A stretch of 64,000 nt of DNA from Saprospiraceae bacterium (GTDB lineage Bacteria > Bacteroidota > Bacteroidia > Chitinophagales > Saprospiraceae), in contig JADJNW010000007.1 of NCBI GenBank assembly GCA_016714085.1, forward strand, positions 62,001 through 126,000, written 5' to 3'. The number at the start of each line of letters is the position of its first letter. Positions within the stretch are counted from its first letter, which is position 1. The position numbers were made by a program, and so were the translations under genes. Positions 52,499-61,771 of the stretch are shown here, in pieces. A model generated the notes under the pieces. It searched no databases and was not told the DNA's origin. It was given only the letters and a program-made list of their open reading frames with translations.

Positions 52499-52555
52499 AA
52501 CACATAGGCACAATAGGAAGACCTAAAGAAAAAGTTAGCTATGTGCCTATGTGTT
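52499..52555. repeat. Perfect inverted repeat between the two DUF1080 genes
   Basis: AACACATAGGCACA and TGTGCCTATGTGTT are perfectly complementary 14-bp arms, separated by 29 bases. On the minus strand a run of eight A follows. It may attenuate transcription between the two genes. Confidence 0.6.
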
Positions 52556-52561
52556 TTATAA

Positions 52562-55500
52562 TCAAAATTCCTTAATACGTATATTCCTGAACCACACGCG
52601 ATTGCCATGATCTTGCAATACGATATGCCCTTTCTTGGCTTTGCCAAAATCAGGATATGCTGTCCATTTACTTTGCGAAAGCAACTGATTCCATTCTTTG
52701 CTGCCGACCTCAGCCTCCACGATTTTCCGACCGTTCTGCCACTGCTCTATTTTATTGCCTTTTGCAACAATGCGTATTTCATTCCATTGCCCGGCGGGCT
52801 TGGCATTCGTGTATTTGCTGCTTATCATATCATAAATATCTCCCACCTGATGCTTCTCTGTTTTTCCATCGGGGTGGCAGGCATCATCCTGGATTTGCAT
52901 TTCCGGGCCGGTATGCCAAGCATGCTCGTATTTACTGGATTCTACTGCTCTGTAAATGACGCCGCTATTGCCGCAAGGATCGATTCTCCACTCTAAACGA
53001 AGATCAAAATCGCCGTATTCCTTGTCGGTCGTAATGTCGCCGCCGTCAGCGGATTGCCAATTGCCACTGGGATCTTTTTTCGCATCCAGCAAAATCGTAC
53101 CATTTTGCACCACCCAACTCGAACCAATGGTTTTCTTATTAAAATTGCGCCAACCGTTCAGCGAATTGCCATCAAAAAGGAGTTTAAAACCTTCTTTTTG
53201 TTCGATTTCTGAAAGTGTATTCGCTTGTAAATTAGGCGCTTGTGTCTTAAATCCTGGATTATCCGTTGGAATTTGATTCATCGTGTACCAGGCTTCGGTT
53301 GACCACAATTCCTGATAGCTATCGCTCGTCCAATAATTAGGCAAACGCAAGTAAATCAAGTGATTCGGCTTCATGCCTTGTAATTCCAGAAAGACTTTTT
53401 TGCGATCATTGGAAACATTAACGGAAAGGATTCTCAAATCTTCCAAATCCACCTTTGGACCGCCATAATTATTTGTTGGCACATACTGCCACTGTTGCAC
53501 GATATAATCATTTGAATTCCAACCCAAACCTTCTGCTAGCGGCTGCGTAAATTCTATTTCCACCCCATTTGATTTGGCGCGCACCGCCAGCATTTCAAAT
53601 GTAGGATTTCCATTATATTTTAATCGTTGTAAACCATACCAAAACTTATCGGTTTGTTGCCAGTTGCCGGGATTTCCGACACCACCGATATACAAAGCGC
53701 CATCCGGCCCCCAAACCATACGATTGACGCCCGCTTCCAATCCCTGGATGAATCGGAACACCACACCTTGATACTCGCCATTCACTTTCTCAACAAATAC
53801 GCGCTTTACGCCGCCATGCGTCACTTCGCCATGAATCATTTGCCCTTTGTACGGGCCATCATTCAACGCCAAAGGCGTCGAGGGCGAATTCCCAATTTCA
53901 TCCTGCGGCAGCCAGACAACTGGCAGCTTCACCGGAAGATTAGCAGTGCCAACAGAATCAACCGAGCGCGAACCAAAAAATGCACCTTCTGAAATATGCA
54001 CAATTTTGCTCGAAGGCAACCAATCTCCTTGATTATCAGCGATAAACATTTCATTATCAACACCAATACCAATACCATTTGGCGTGCGCAATCCCTGGGC
54101 TATAAATTCTAATTTTCCATTATCCTTGTTAATTTTTATGACCTTACCCCGATCAGGAATCTGAGGCTTAGCGCTCGCGCCACCCGGCAAAATTGCTGTT
54201 GCCAAAGCCGCATAGAAATGCCCATTTTTATAAGCCAATCCGAAACAAAACTCGTGGAAATTCGCGGAAACGCGCCAGGCATTGCTCACGGTGTAATATT
54301 CATCGATAATTTCGTCTTTATTATGATCGATGAGTTTGGTAAGTTCCTGCTTTTGCAGCACATAAATATTGCCATCAACCACTTTTACACCCAAGGGCTC
54401 TGCTAAACCACTGGCAATTTTCTTATATGTAATCTTGGAAGGATCAGTATTTTGTACGCCGTCTAATAAATAAACCGCACCGTCCGCATCCCAGGTAGAA
54501 ACCACCAAACGCCCATCAGGTAGAAAGTCCATGCCACCTACTTTTGGCATAAAATCATCGGGTCGCGCCTGGCTCAAATCATAACTCGGATGCACCGCCG
54601 TCAAGGCAGATTTATCACCGGGAATGCGCTTTGCTTTCGCAAAAGAAATCGTTGCATCAGAGATAACCTCTTGATTTATAGTATGTTTGAAAGCTGTTGT
54701 CGGAACAATTTGAAATTCTCCTAAATCGGGCGAACTCCATTCCAATCGCAATAGCTTGCCGCCACCGCCCTGGAAATATTGAATTTTGAAAGGATGATAA
54801 CCTTCTGCCAGGATCAATTCCGCATCGCGCGGCTCGGCGCCATGCAAACCGTCAAAATTGATAACTTCTTGATCGTCAATGGTTAAAATACTTCCGTCAT
54901 CCGAAGAAAGCCGGAAGACGTAATTATTTGTTTTGGGAATACTCAAATAGCCCGAAACCTCGACCGCAAAATTATCTTGCAAACCTTCAAAATCAGCATC
55001 GGCCATGGACACCATCTGGAAAACGCCCGTGAATGTTGGCTTTTGACTAAAATTAACGTCCGCCAAAACCTGAGGCATTTGACTCAAGACAAAAACTTTA
55101 CCAAATGCGCCCGGAAGCAAATCTTCTGTTGCCACTCCTTGTGCAGCGGGCACTGCATCATCCTCTGAAACCGCCGCCGTGCTTGAGTTTTGGGGTTTTG
55201 CAACTGCTTCTTCCTCCGCATCCAATTCCATAATATATTTAACCATTTCCGTGATGTCGCGCTCGTCCAGGTCAGGGTGTGCGGTCATTGCCGCTTCACC
55301 CCACACGCCGCTACCGCCGTTTTTTACTTTCCCGACCAGCATAGCCACATTGGCGGAGGTATTTTCATATTTTTTTGCCACATCTACATAAGAAGGACCG
55401 ATGGTTTTTACAAAAGTATTGTGGCAGGTTTTACAGTCGCTGCGAGAGATTAGGCGCATTCCAAGGGGTAAATCTTCTTCTTCTGCGCCGGCAATTTTAT

Positions 55501-56233
55501 TCTGATTTTCAATCATCGGCTGATTCACGAAATAAGTCGTAAAAACGGTTTTGCCCTTTGGGTTCAAGAACAATTGTCCTTCTACCGCCATCGCCATCAA
55601 GCCATTCTTTTCATAAGTTTCCGTTTTAGAAATCTGAAATTCGCCACCTTCCGCTACAATATTGCTTTCGAGAGCAATAGAATTCAAATTCGCTTTGAAC
55701 AACAACTGCGCACCGGAAGGAACGTCTTCCAATTCAAAAGTACGCTCAAATCCTTGCAAACCTTGCTTATTGGTCACGTATTCCGGCGTTTCATGCACCT
55801 TGATCGTGACGCCATCACTGAGTTGAAGCTCATAATTAATAGTCACTTGTCCTTTCTGGAAACGGTGTCCGCGAAACTGAATACCTGGTTGCTCGGCTTT
55901 GTTATTGCGAATGATCGTCCACGGCTCAGAAAACTCATTTTCAAAATAAGCATCGCCCAAAGTACTTGGCTGCGGGCCATGCGCAGTCGTATAGACCGCA
56001 CCATCAAAATTGACGCTGCCCTTCCAAACTTTATACAAAGCGCCTGTTTGAACACTGTAAGCCGCCCAAAGATTGTCATTCAGGGCTACGGTCAGCATTC
56101 TTGGGATGCTATCCAACACCGAGCGGAATACCCAAGGATCATGCGCGCGTGTATAATCCGATTTGGTTGCTTGTTTACAACCGACTGAAAGTAAGATAAT
56201 TGCGATTGCGAAAAGTAGGAGAACTTTTTTCAT
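52562..56233 (-). CDS. Multidomain lipoprotein: cytochrome c, PA14, sugar-dehydrogenase-type propeller and DUF1080
   Basis: The 1223-residue lipoprotein (Cys19 in LLSVGC) has an N-terminal beta domain (about 25-250). A cytochrome c domain follows, with Cys267/Cys270/His271 (CKTCH) and probable ligand Met316. A PA14 domain lies at about 400-515 (SSDDGSILTIDDQEVINFDG), a PQQ/GSDH-like propeller at about 560-880 (GMDFLPDGRLVVSTWD, LRTPNGIGIGVDNEMFIADN), and a DUF1080 domain at about 1025-1223. The combination suggests binding and oxidising or hydrolysing a sugar at the surface, with electrons passed to the heme. The role is inferred from domains. Confidence 0.85.
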   Translation of the reverse strand: MKKVLLLFAIAIILLSVGCKQATKSDYTRAHDPWVFRSVLDSIPRMLTVALNDNLWAAYSVQTGALYKVWKGSVNFDGAVYTTAHGPQPSTLGDAYFENEFSEPWTIIRNNKAEQPGIQFRGHRFQKGQVTINYELQLSDGVTIKVHETPEYVTNKQGLQGFERTFELEDVPSGAQLLFKANLNSIALESNIVAEGGEFQISKTETYEKNGLMAMAVEGQLFLNPKGKTVFTTYFVNQPMIENQNKIAGAEEEDLPLGMRLISRSDCKTCHNTFVKTIGPSYVDVAKKYENTSANVAMLVGKVKNGGSGVWGEAAMTAHPDLDERDITEMVKYIMELDAEEEAVAKPQNSSTAAVSEDDAVPAAQGVATEDLLPGAFGKVFVLSQMPQVLADVNFSQKPTFTGVFQMVSMADADFEGLQDNFAVEVSGYLSIPKTNNYVFRLSSDDGSILTIDDQEVINFDGLHGAEPRDAELILAEGYHPFKIQYFQGGGGKLLRLEWSSPDLGEFQIVPTTAFKHTINQEVISDATISFAKAKRIPGDKSALTAVHPSYDLSQARPDDFMPKVGGMDFLPDGRLVVSTWDADGAVYLLDGVQNTDPSKITYKKIASGLAEPLGVKVVDGNIYVLQKQELTKLIDHNKDEIIDEYYTVSNAWRVSANFHEFCFGLAYKNGHFYAALATAILPGGASAKPQIPDRGKVIKINKDNGKLEFIAQGLRTPNGIGIGVDNEMFIADNQGDWLPSSKIVHISEGAFFGSRSVDSVGTANLPVKLPVVWLPQDEIGNSPSTPLALNDGPYKGQMIHGEVTHGGVKRVFVEKVNGEYQGVVFRFIQGLEAGVNRMVWGPDGALYIGGVGNPGNWQQTDKFWYGLQRLKYNGNPTFEMLAVRAKSNGVEIEFTQPLAEGLGWNSNDYIVQQWQYVPTNNYGGPKVDLEDLRILSVNVSNDRKKVFLELQGMKPNHLIYLRLPNYWTSDSYQELWSTEAWYTMNQIPTDNPGFKTQAPNLQANTLSEIEQKEGFKLLFDGNSLNGWRNFNKKTIGSSWVVQNGTILLDAKKDPSGNWQSADGGDITTDKEYGDFDLRLEWRIDPCGNSGVIYRAVESSKYEHAWHTGPEMQIQDDACHPDGKTEKHQVGDIYDMISSKYTNAKPAGQWNEIRIVAKGNKIEQWQNGRKIVEAEVGSKEWNQLLSQSKWTAYPDFGKAKKGHIVLQDHGNRVWFRNIRIKEF

Positions 56234-56401
56234 GGATGATTTTAGTTCGTTTCTATGATTCCCAATTAATTTTGTGCTAAAGGTAAAAAAAATAGGATTT
56301 ATTCAAAGCTCATTTTGGGAAGGCAAAATATAATTTTGTTGCGACTTATTGTAATTCAGACAATAAGAATTGTAAAACTTTAATAAAATGGAGGATAACC
56401 T

Positions 56402-56409
56402 TACATTTG
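56402..56409 (+). promoter_or_regulatory. -7 promoter element of the SCO1-like gene
   Basis: TACATTTG is a perfect TAnnTTTG match, 51 bases before the ATG. No good -33 element is visible. Confidence 0.35.
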
Positions 56410-56459
56410 CAAGCAACCATTGAGGAAGAAGTAGCGTTGAATTTCCAAAAAATTAGACC

Positions 56460-57080
56460 ATGAGATTGTATTGGAGTTTGTTAATGCTTAGTGTTTTTTT
56501 CTTTGCCTGCAATCGGACGCCGCAGCCCTTGCCCATTCTGGGTGAGCGCGACTTTGTAAATGGAGATACGATCTTTCACACGATTCCTGATTTTGCTTTT
56601 GTGGATCAGGATAGTAATTTGGTGACGAATGAAACATTTGCCGGAAAGGCTTATGTGGTGGACTTTTTCTTCATTTCCTGCCCGACGATTTGCCCCAAAA
56701 CGGCAAAGCAAATGCTTCGACTTTATGAACGGTTTGAGAATGATAATCGGGTGGTCTTGCTCGCACATACGGTTGATCCCAAGCGCGATTCGGTGGGCGC
56801 TTTGAAAAATTATGCCCGTAATTTAAATGTGGAATCCCGTAAATGGCATTTGGTGACGGGTGAGAAGGATTCGATTTATCAAATTGCTGAGGATTATTTC
56901 AGTATTGCAAAGGAAGACCCCACTGCTCCCGGCGGCTTCGATCATAGCGGACGGTTTATTTTGGTGGATAAAAACAGGCGCGTGCGCTCGTTTTGTGATG
57001 GCACCGATCCAGCTTCGGTCGATCAGTTTATGAAAGATATTGATTTGTTGTTGGAACAAGAATATGGCGAGGGGAGATAG
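56460..57080 (+). CDS. SCO1/SenC copper chaperone-like lipoprotein
   Basis: The 206-residue lipoprotein (Cys17 in FFFACNR) has a thioredoxin-like domain with the copper-binding Cys74 and Cys78 (SCPTICPK) and His162 (FDHSGRF). SCO proteins deliver copper to the CuA site of cytochrome c oxidase or act as thiol reductases in the periplasm. It is a single gene with its own promoter-like element. All ligand residues are present. Confidence 0.92.
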   Translation: MRLYWSLLMLSVFFFACNRTPQPLPILGERDFVNGDTIFHTIPDFAFVDQDSNLVTNETFAGKAYVVDFFFISCPTICPKTAKQMLRLYERFENDNRVVLLAHTVDPKRDSVGALKNYARNLNVESRKWHLVTGEKDSIYQIAEDYFSIAKEDPTAPGGFDHSGRFILVDKNRRVRSFCDGTDPASVDQFMKDIDLLLEQEYGEGR

Positions 57081-57087
57081 GGGGATG

Positions 57088-57116
57088 GGTGATAGGAGAA
57101 TTTTCACCCTATCACC
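57088..57116. terminator. Hairpin between convergent SCO1 and barrel genes
   Basis: GGTGATAGG and CCTATCACC are perfectly complementary with an 11-base loop. It lies between the two stop codons. The T-run is weak, so its efficiency is uncertain. Confidence 0.45.
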
Positions 57117-57129
57117 TCGTCTCCAAGTA

Positions 57130-57843
57130 TTACGGACGGATTTGCTTTCCGCCAATAGGCACTAAGAAGCCAACGTTGAATGCAATGCCTTGGTTTCTGA
57201 TTTTTTCATCTATAATAGGAATATCATATAATTCGGTAAAACCTCTTGAGTAGCGAGCATCTGCGAACAATTGTCCAAAACTAGTATTCACGGTCAAGCC
57301 TGCGCCTGCCACCGCGCCTACTTCAAAACGCTCATAATCAATCGCATCGAGATTAATATCGGAGTCGGAAACTTTAAATTCTACCAAAGCATTGGCTCTG
57401 GTGATGAGTCGGCCGCTCAGGGCATAGCCAAGCGTAGGGCCTGCTGTGATGTATCCTCCTACTATTTCGTTGCCAAATTTTACTTTTGCCAATACAGGCA
57501 ATTCCAGGTAATTGAATCTTGATTCAGCAGTGACGCCTACAGGCAAAGGAATATTGAATAAGTCAAGCGCGAAATCTTCGGCGACTTTAAATCCTTTGCC
57601 GACATAGGCAAATTCAGGTTGAATAGCAAAATGTTGACCGAAGCCGATCTCCGCAACCGCGGCAATACTGGCGGCTGTGTAACTTTTAAAATCGGGTGTC
57701 AAATTTTCAATCCCATCGGTGACATATACATTCGGAAGGTGAAGCCCTCCGCGCAGACCAATCGAAATATTTTGAGCGCTGACAGCAGCAGAAATAGTCA
57801 ATAACAGAACTAACAGGGCAGACATTTTGGGTGTCGTTTTCAT
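57130..57843 (-). CDS. PorT-like outer-membrane beta-barrel protein
   Basis: The 237-residue protein has a signal peptide ending AAVSAQ, followed by alternating strands such as ISIGLRGGLHLPNVYV, FGQHFAIQPEFAYVGKGFKV and YSRGFTELYDI. The C-terminus IAFNVGFLVPIGGK is typical of small eight- to ten-stranded barrels of the PorT/outer-membrane type in Bacteroidota. It probably spans the outer membrane. Function is unknown. The open frame extends 18 codons further upstream but the internal ATG gives a proper signal peptide. Confidence 0.82.
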   Translation of the reverse strand: MKTTPKMSALLVLLLTISAAVSAQNISIGLRGGLHLPNVYVTDGIENLTPDFKSYTAASIAAVAEIGFGQHFAIQPEFAYVGKGFKVAEDFALDLFNIPLPVGVTAESRFNYLELPVLAKVKFGNEIVGGYITAGPTLGYALSGRLITRANALVEFKVSDSDINLDAIDYERFEVGAVAGAGLTVNTSFGQLFADARYSRGFTELYDIPIIDEKIRNQGIAFNVGFLVPIGGKQIRP

Positions 57844-58125
57844 AATTGTAGATTGTTTTGGTTCGTGAATAAAGTTTTTTGTGCTTTGATGAAGCAAAGA
57901 TGAGCGACTTGCTTGTTAAAAGGAGTTAAGCCGTGGTTATTATAATTTTAAAGATTGTAAATAAAAACTTCATTTTGGTGAAGAATTCTTAAAAACATAA
58001 AGCTTTGGTTAAAACTGATAACTTTAGCAAAAGCGAAAAGCAAATGGAAAGATAAAATAAAGGAGGCATCACTAATTTTGGGGATTATTACTTATCAAGG
58101 AATGATGCAATTTTTCAATATGGTA

Positions 58126-58163
58126 TAAAAAAAACAGGGGCAACGTAAAACGCTGCACCCTGT
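58126..58163 (-). terminator. Minus-strand terminator with no assigned gene
   Basis: Read on the minus strand, ACAGGGTGCAGCG pairs with CGTTGCCCCTGT (one bulge) around TTTTA and is followed by a run of eight T. No annotated minus-strand gene ends here, which points to a short unannotated transcript. Confidence 0.6.
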
Positions 58164-58291
58164 ATAACCCCAAAAAACCAAATGAAAACAATCTACATAT
58201 GAATATTCTATATCATAAAATGATATTATTCCCCTATTCTCATCTTTCGACAACAAAACATTCTACACGCAGTTGAGAATCTTATTATTAA
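58126..58291 (-). ncRNA. Candidate small RNA, about 165 bases
   Basis: A minus-strand promoter candidate (TTG at 58328-58326, 20 bases, TAACTTTG at 58305-58298) is followed by about 165 bases without a good open frame and then a strong terminator at 58126-58163. Inside, ATTCTCA and TGAGAAT could form a second stem. The longest frame codes for about a dozen residues. I see no match to known RNA families by eye. Alternatively the element belongs to a broken plus-strand gene start. Confidence 0.35.
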
Positions 58292-58613
58292 TTAACACAA
58301 AGTTAACGCATTCTTCGCAAATATACAAGAGGATTTTCTTTAAAATCTTTGTATGGACACGCAAATAAAATACTTTTGTACGAAAATATGCAAGTATTTT
58401 TCTCTATTTTTTGTCCAAATCTGCAAAATTCCTTTTATCCTTACTTTTAAGGAACTTATTTATGACGGTCTATTACATCATAAAGTCACAACTTTTGACA
58501 GTCTAAGTTGTACTTTTTTTGCATAATATGCAAACTTATGTTGTTAAAGTTGTAAAATAAGCATTGGTTTGGTGTGTAATATTCTGATAAACAGGCTTTT
58601 AAAATAAAAAATC

Positions 58614-59993
58614 TTGGCAAAAATTAAAAAAATATTTATCTGTGCCAACTGCGGCTCGGAATCTCCCAAATGGGTTGGGCAGTGTCCATCTTGTGGCGAA
58701 TGGAACACATATAGAGAAGAAGTAATTTCAAAAGAAACGACGCAGGAAGAAAAGCGCCGCGCCTGGAAAGGCACATCTGACGGGCGATCCGGCCCTAAAC
58801 CGGTGTTGCTGGAAGAAATTGTGGCGGGCAATACCCAAAGATTGATCACGCCCGACAAAGAATTGAACCGAGTTTTGGGCGGTGGCATTGTTTCGGGGTC
58901 ATTGATTCTGATTGGCGGACAGCCCGGCATTGGTAAGTCCACTTTGATGCTGCAAGTAGCCTTGAGCGTCAATGCGAAAGTGCTCTATGTATCGGGTGAA
59001 GAATCAGAAGAACAAATTAAAATGAGAGCAGATCGCATAAGTGATAAAAAATCAGATTGTTATATATTAACAGAAACCAATACGACAAAAATTTTGACAC
59101 ATTCGCAAGAATTGGGCCCTGATATGATTGTTATTGATTCTATTCAGACCCTGGCTTCCCCGCATATAGAAAGTACCCCTGGCAGCATTTCGCAGGTACG
59201 CGAGTGCGCGGGCGAGCTCCAGCGTTTTGCGAAAGAAACCAATATTCCTGTTTTTATTATTGGACATATTACGAAAGATGGCTCGATCGCTGGGCCAAAA
59301 TTACTGGAACATATCGTGGATGCAGTGTTGCAATTTGAAGGAGATCAACACTATACATATCGTGTTTTGCGTACATTGAAGAATCGTTTCGGCTCTACCG
59401 ACGAATTGGGTATTTATGAAATGCAATCCGTGGGGCTTCGGGAAGTCTCCAACCCCTCAGAATTACTTATTTCACAAAAGGATGAGGATTTGAGCGGTAG
59501 CGCTATCGCTGCCACCATGGAAGGCATGCGACCGATGCTCATCGAAACCCAAGCTTTGGTGAGTAAGGCCGTGTATGGCACGCCCCAACGCTCGGCGACG
59601 GGCTTTGATTTGCGCCGACTGAGTATGTTGCTTGCCGTGCTGGAGAAACGCGGGGGCTTTGCTTTTGGTCAAAACGATGTTTTCCTCAATATTGCCGGGG
59701 GTATCCGCGTGGATGATCCTGCTATTGATCTGGCCATTGTCAGCGCCTTGATTTCTTCGCTCGAAGATATTGCGATTCCAGATAAATACTGTTTTGCAGG
59801 AGAAGTGGGGCTTTCCGGCGAAATTCGCGCGGTCAACCGCATCGAACAAAGGATACAAGAAGCGGATCGCTTGGGCTTTCGCCAAATTTTTATTTCAAAA
59901 TATAATATTAAAGGCTTGGATTTTAGTAGATATAAAATCCAGGTGAAACCCATTGGCAAAATTGAAGAATTGTATAAAGCGCTTTTTGAGTGA
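58614..59993 (+). CDS. radA: DNA repair protein RadA
   Basis: The 459-residue protein has an N-terminal zinc finger (Cys10/Cys13 and Cys24/Cys27), a RecA-like ATPase with Walker A GGQPGIGKST (101-110), the RadA-specific KNRFGS motif (256-261) and a C-terminal Lon-like domain with FLNIAGGIRVDDPAIDLAI. RadA is a branch-migrating helicase in homologous recombination. The start codon is TTG, giving the usual MAKIKKIFICANCG. A terminator follows. Confidence 0.96.
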   Translation: MAKIKKIFICANCGSESPKWVGQCPSCGEWNTYREEVISKETTQEEKRRAWKGTSDGRSGPKPVLLEEIVAGNTQRLITPDKELNRVLGGGIVSGSLILIGGQPGIGKSTLMLQVALSVNAKVLYVSGEESEEQIKMRADRISDKKSDCYILTETNTTKILTHSQELGPDMIVIDSIQTLASPHIESTPGSISQVRECAGELQRFAKETNIPVFIIGHITKDGSIAGPKLLEHIVDAVLQFEGDQHYTYRVLRTLKNRFGSTDELGIYEMQSVGLREVSNPSELLISQKDEDLSGSAIAATMEGMRPMLIETQALVSKAVYGTPQRSATGFDLRRLSMLLAVLEKRGGFAFGQNDVFLNIAGGIRVDDPAIDLAIVSALISSLEDIAIPDKYCFAGEVGLSGEIRAVNRIEQRIQEADRLGFRQIFISKYNIKGLDFSRYKIQVKPIGKIEELYKALFE

Positions 59994-60000
59994 ATAAAAC

Positions 60001-60038
60001 ATCTGATGACTCCATAGTCACCAGATATTTTTTATTTT
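60001..60038 (+). terminator. Terminator after radA, ATCTGATGACT type
   Basis: ATCTGATGACT (60001-60011) pairs with AGTCACCAGAT (60016-60026) with one mismatch and a 4-base loop, followed by ATTTTTTATTTT. It is the copy of this repeat type that most clearly works as a terminator. Confidence 0.75.
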
Positions 60039-60047
60039 CAGTTAGTT

Positions 60048-60896
60048 TTACATAGCTGAAATTTGATATGGGTAACCTGGAATGGAGAGTTTCTTATCCG
60101 GAGCACCTTGAATTTCGACTCCCGTTTTAAAAATTTCATTACAAAATTTTGGTTTGCCGCCAGTTTGGTCGCCGATTTGTCTGCCTCGTTTGAATATTAA
60201 TAACAAGCCCATTTCGTCGCCGATGGCTCTGAAATTCTCATCCCCATTGCGATATTGCACTAATCCAAATGCCGTTTTTACCAATTCTGCTGTATTCGTT
60301 GCGTCATCCACCACAAAACCGATTTCGCTGGCACAAAGAATATCTTTGCCGCTGAAGTCGCCAGAAGCCTTATTTTTCAAGTCGTGCCGAGCGATGTATT
60401 CCAGGATATTTCCAGCAGGATCCCAAAAGAAAACCGAATGCGCATTCCAATTCCGAAAATGTCGAATATCATCAGGATAGTCGGGATCGATCATGTGCGA
60501 TGGCGTAGCGAACAGCGGCGAACGCTCTTTTTGCCAAATTCTGGCAGCGATGATTTTATTCTCAGGAATGTTGAAAGCAAAGTGATAAAAAGGTTGCTGC
60601 GATGCATCTATTTTCAGAAAAGTAATATCCGTTTCACCCGCGCGAACGCTTAATTCCTTGGGTTTTTCATTTAAAATAGGCAGTTCCAGCAAGTTATGAT
60701 AAAAATGTTTCATCTCTGCCAAAGGCGCAGCAGTTAAGAGATGCAGACTTTTGATGCGGGCGGTAGGCTTTGCCATTTTTGGCATTAAATTACAAAATGC
60801 AAAAGAAGGATGCAAGGCAGTGATTAACGCGGTGGCCGCCATATTTTGAGTGAATTGACGCCGCGACATTAATTTATATAATGAGTTATGATTCAT
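60048..60896 (-). CDS. Secreted VOC (glyoxalase/dioxygenase-fold) protein, copy 2
   Basis: The 282-residue protein has a twin-arginine-like start (SRRQFTQNMAA) followed by two vicinal-oxygen-chelate modules: IKSLHLLTAAPLAEMKHFYH and AHSVFFWDPAGNILEYIARH, then ASEIGFVVDDATNTAELV. The fold is that of glyoxalase I and extradiol dioxygenases; metal ligands are partly recognisable, so catalysis is possible but the substrate is unknown. It is a tandem paralog of the preceding gene. An ATG ten codons further in would start directly at the twin-arginine motif. Confidence 0.82.
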   Translation of the reverse strand: MNHNSLYKLMSRRQFTQNMAATALITALHPSFAFCNLMPKMAKPTARIKSLHLLTAAPLAEMKHFYHNLLELPILNEKPKELSVRAGETDITFLKIDASQQPFYHFAFNIPENKIIAARIWQKERSPLFATPSHMIDPDYPDDIRHFRNWNAHSVFFWDPAGNILEYIARHDLKNKASGDFSGKDILCASEIGFVVDDATNTAELVKTAFGLVQYRNGDENFRAIGDEMGLLLIFKRGRQIGDQTGGKPKFCNEIFKTGVEIQGAPDKKLSIPGYPYQISAM

Positions 60897-60911
60897 AGCT
60901 TATATTTTTAT

Positions 60912-61730
60912 TTACTTTGTTATAATTTTATAAGGATAATCTTTTGGATACCAGTTATTTATTATATCAGAACGAATATGGACAGTTGTATCAAAAATAT
61001 CGGTTTTATTTACTTGTCCCGGATGGCTCGTCCACTGCCCGCCTTTTTCGAGCAAAAGTAAAAGTCCATATTCATCGCCCATCGGCATAAAATTGCCAGA
61101 GCCTCGGTAGGGGGTCAATTTAAATTGGTCTTCAATTAAGGCACGAACGGATTGCACATCGTTCAGGATAAGCCCGATTTCACTGGCGTACAGAATATCA
61201 TTGGCTGAAAATGAGCCTTTTGCATCGTTTTTCAAATCATGCCGAGCGATATATTCCACCAGATTTCCCGCAGGGTCTAAAAAGAAAATAGAATGCGCAT
61301 TCCAATGCGGAAAATGAATAATATCTTTGGTTGGGTCACCTGGCATTCCCGGGCGCGGATTGACCAGCGGTGTCTTTGCTTGTTGCCATTTGAAAGCCGC
61401 TTCAATTTTATTCTGCGGAATATTGAATGCAAAATGATAGAAAGGTCGAATATCTTTCTCATTGATTTTCAAAAAAGTAAGCTCCGATAAGCCGGTTTGT
61501 ATGGTCAATTCTTTTGCATTTTCAGCAAGAATGGGCAATCCAAGCAAATCGCCATAAAAGGCTTTCATTTCGCGCAGTGGTGAAGCAGTGAGCAATCGCA
61601 GCGCTTTGATGCGCGGCTTGTCAGATGTTGGAGACGTAAAAGTATTCGATCCAGCAACTAAATAATGCGCATTCAGCATTGTCAAGGCAATAGCGGATGG
61701 TGTCAGGTGAATAAAATCTCTTCTTTTCAT
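60912..61730 (-). CDS. Secreted VOC (glyoxalase/dioxygenase-fold) protein, copy 1
   Basis: This 272-residue protein closely follows its neighbour: a twin-arginine-like MKRRDFIHLTPSAIALTM start, IKALRLLTASPLREMKAFYG, then AHSIFFLDPAGNLVEYIARH. Two VOC modules are present. Export through the Tat route implies folding in the cytoplasm, often with a metal. The two genes are 15 bases apart and preceded by a SnoaL-like gene and an AraC regulator on the same strand, so they are probably one regulated unit. Confidence 0.82.
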   Translation of the reverse strand: MKRRDFIHLTPSAIALTMLNAHYLVAGSNTFTSPTSDKPRIKALRLLTASPLREMKAFYGDLLGLPILAENAKELTIQTGLSELTFLKINEKDIRPFYHFAFNIPQNKIEAAFKWQQAKTPLVNPRPGMPGDPTKDIIHFPHWNAHSIFFLDPAGNLVEYIARHDLKNDAKGSFSANDILYASEIGLILNDVQSVRALIEDQFKLTPYRGSGNFMPMGDEYGLLLLLEKGGQWTSHPGQVNKTDIFDTTVHIRSDIINNWYPKDYPYKIITK

Positions 61731-61771
61731 AGCTTTTATTTAAAAAGTTGGGTGATTTTTTTAGGTGATGC

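Larger units (their letters stand above)
57844..58613. other. Long intergenic region before radA
   Basis: This 770-base region is AT-rich. It contains a candidate small RNA on the minus strand (listed) and near its right end several TTTTGT- and TATGCAAA-like stretches. No gene of normal size is seen. A short plus-strand frame at 58181 (MKTIYI) looks like a broken gene start. Confidence 0.4.

Noticed and set aside
55574..56188. 204-codon plus-strand frame inside the large lipoprotein gene
   Set aside because: It lies fully antisense to a gene with clear domains and has arginine- and isoleucine-rich composition typical of shadows.
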